Source: Lysobacteraceae bacterium (GTDB lineage Bacteria; Pseudomonadota; Gammaproteobacteria; Xanthomonadales; Xanthomonadaceae). From it: DNA of 6,539 nucleotides. Made by a program: the position numbers and the translations under genes. This document shows, piece after piece, positions 5,452 to 6,539 of this stretch (the stretch's first letter is position 1; the number at the start of each line of letters is the position of its first letter). Location: contig DNXT01000340.1 in the NCBI GenBank assembly GCA_003505795.1, positions 1 to 6,539 on the forward strand. The letters are read 5' to 3'. Under the pieces are notes generated by a model. That model was not told the origin of the DNA. It saw only the letters and a program-made list of their open reading frames with translations, and made no database searches.

Positions 5452-6539
5452 ATGTCATCGCCTGCTGTCACGCTGGAACCAGGATCCGCCGCCGAACCCG
5501 CGCCTGTGCCGCGCACCGTCGTCCACAAGTTCGGCGGCACCTCGGTGGCCGATGCCGAGCGCTACCGCCACGTCGCCCGGCTGCTGCTGGCGCGCGAGGA
5601 GACGCTGCAGGTCACCGTGGTGTCGGCGATGAAGGGCGTCACCGACGCGCTGATCGAGCTGGCCGAGCTGGCCGCGGGCAACCGCGACGAATGGCGCGAG
5701 CGCTGGCACGAGACGCGGGCGCGGCATCGCGGCGCGGCGGTGGCGCTGGACCCTGCCGCCGCCGCGGCGGTGCAGCGCAGCGCGCAGGCGGTCGAGGCGA
5801 TCGTCGCCAGGGGCGAACCGGTCTACGGCATCAATACCGGCTTCGGCAAGCTCGCCACGGTACGGATCGAGCGCGAGGACCTGGAGACGCTGCAGCGGAA
5901 CATCGTGCTGTCGCACGCCGCCGGCGTCGGCGAGCCGATGCCGGTCGCGGTGGTGCGGCTGATGCTGGCGCTGAAGCTGGTCAGCCTGGCGCAGGGCGCC
6001 TCGGGGGTGAAGCCGGCGACGCTGGCGCTGCTGGAAGCGATGCTGCGGCAGGACCTGGTCCCGGTCGTGCCCTGCCAGGGTTCGGTCGGCGCATCCGGCG
6101 ACCTGGCGCCGCTGTCGCACATGGCCGCGGTGATGATCGGCACCGGCGAGGCTTTCCTGCGCGGCGAGCGCATGCCCGCCGGCCAAGCGCTGTCCAGGGC
6201 CGGCCTGCAGCCGCTCGTGCTCGGCGCCAAGGAAGGCCTGGCGCTGCTCAACGGCACCCAGTATTCGACCGCCTACGCGCTGGCCGCGCTGTTCGAGATC
6301 GAAACCGTGTTCCAGGCCGCGCTGGTCGCCGGCGCGCTGTCGACCGAGGCGGCCAAGGGCTCGGACACGCCGTTCGACCCGCGCATCCACGCGCTGCGCG
6401 GCCAGCCCGGGCAGATCGTCGTCGCCGATGCGCTGCGCGGGCTGATGGCCGGCTCGGCGATCCGCGAGTCGCACCGCGAGAACGACGTGCGCGTGCAGGA
6501 CCCGTACTGCCTGCGCTGCCAGCCGCAGGTGATGGGCGC
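5452..6539 (+). CDS. hutH: In-frame chimera: aspartokinase (ThrA) N-terminus joined to histidine ammonia-lyase (HutH), 3' end outside the window
   Basis: The ATG at 5452 follows GAGG (5441-5444) by seven bases, and the frame is open to the right edge (362 residues). Residues 1-98 are an aspartokinase start: VVHKFGGTSVADAERY (23-38) is the ATP-site motif, VVSAMKGVTDALIELAEL (56-73) the next conserved block. The rest of the kinase and the homoserine dehydrogenase domain are absent. From about residue 100 it is histidase, which converts histidine to urocanate: VYGINTGFG (124-132), the MIO-forming Ala214-Ser215-Gly216, LLNGTQ (265-270) and QDPYCLRCQPQVMG (349-362). Tyr125, His155, Ser215, Asn267, Tyr352 and Arg355 lie at a constant offset of 72 from P. 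putida Tyr53, His83, Ser143, Asn195, Tyr280 and Arg283, so the visible active site is intact. About 25 HutH N-terminal residues are replaced. It is a real fusion or an assembly chimera. Confidence 0.9.
   Translation, partial: MSSPAVTLEPGSAAEPAPVPRTVVHKFGGTSVADAERYRHVARLLLAREETLQVTVVSAMKGVTDALIELAELAAGNRDEWRERWHETRARHRGAAVALDPAAAAAVQRSAQAVEAIVARGEPVYGINTGFGKLATVRIEREDLETLQRNIVLSHAAGVGEPMPVAVVRLMLALKLVSLAQGASGVKPATLALLEAMLRQDLVPVVPCQGSVGASGDLAPLSHMAAVMIGTGEAFLRGERMPAGQALSRAGLQPLVLGAKEGLALLNGTQYSTAYALAALFEIETVFQAALVAGALSTEAAKGSDTPFDPRIHALRGQPGQIVVADALRGLMAGSAIRESHRENDVRVQDPYCLRCQPQVMG
5728..5748 (+). other. ThrA/HutH junction: shared-sequence breakpoint
   Basis: The seven codons for RGAAVAL (residues 93-99) are the point where the protein changes family. 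Upstream, WRERWHETRARH is ThrA-like; downstream, DPAAAAAVQRSAQAVEAI is HutH-like. From remembered relatives, ThrA has RGAAVAL here and HutH has a similar GAAV-LD stretch near its residue 25, so either parent could have supplied these bases. A shared short GC-rich sequence in the same frame would allow either microhomology recombination or an assembler misjoin. Confidence 0.7.

Noticed and set aside
5000..5458. N-terminal extension of the iron permease frame up to an ATG at 5458
   Set aside because: The extension is unlike the family, would exceed its usual size by about 150 residues, and runs antisense through the thr leader and attenuator.
5728..5748. Frameshift between ThrA and HutH parts
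   Set aside because: Codon-by-codon reading from 5452 to the window end stays in a single frame with no stop, so the change of family is a fusion/join, not a frameshift.
5455..6474. 339-codon minus-strand open frame opposite the thrA/hutH CDS
   Set aside because: The plus-strand frame carries aspartokinase and histidase motifs; the antisense frame is rich in Arg, Gln, His and Gly with no family resemblance.

Overview
The window is high-GC proteobacterial DNA. Protein sequences and gene pairings (class 2 PyrD overlapping MurB, a thr-type leader before an aspartokinase of ThrA type) suggest the Xanthomonadaceae (Lysobacter/Luteimonas/Xanthomonas relatives). This placement rests on remembered family resemblance, not on a search.

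Layout. The left part (1-4072) is all on the minus strand, read right to left: an ALDH7-family aldehyde dehydrogenase (2540-4072, lysine/pipecolate catabolism), a small DUF4190-type membrane protein (2125-2406), a SAM-dependent methyltransferase (1353-2120) four bases after it, a 184-nt gap holding strong inverted repeats and a possible 36-codon leader ORF, then pyrD (113-1168, pyrimidine synthesis), whose stop overlaps the start of murB (from 116 to beyond the left edge, peptidoglycan precursor synthesis). Divergent from the dehydrogenase is a complete tRNA-Arg(CCU) gene (4229-4305) with its own plausible promoter. It is followed by about 270 nt with no recognisable gene.

The right part is a divergent pair: a low-affinity iron permease family protein on the minus strand (4574-4999), and on the plus strand a threonine-operon-type control region. 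That region has a TTGACA -35 box, a 43-residue leader peptide (5231-5362) with a run of Thr and Ile codons, and overlapping alternative RNA hairpins (5377-5433). The CDS it controls starts at 5452 with a clear Shine-Dalgarno.

The most notable point is that CDS. Its first ~98 residues are the N-terminus of an aspartokinase (ThrA type), and from about residue 100 it continues in the same frame as histidine ammonia-lyase (HutH), open to the window end. The switch falls at 5728-5748, coding RGAAVAL, which fits both parent families. This is either a real gene fusion/deletion placing histidase under threonine-type attenuation, or a chimeric assembly joined at a short shared sequence. The sequence alone cannot decide; the chimera explanation should be excluded first.
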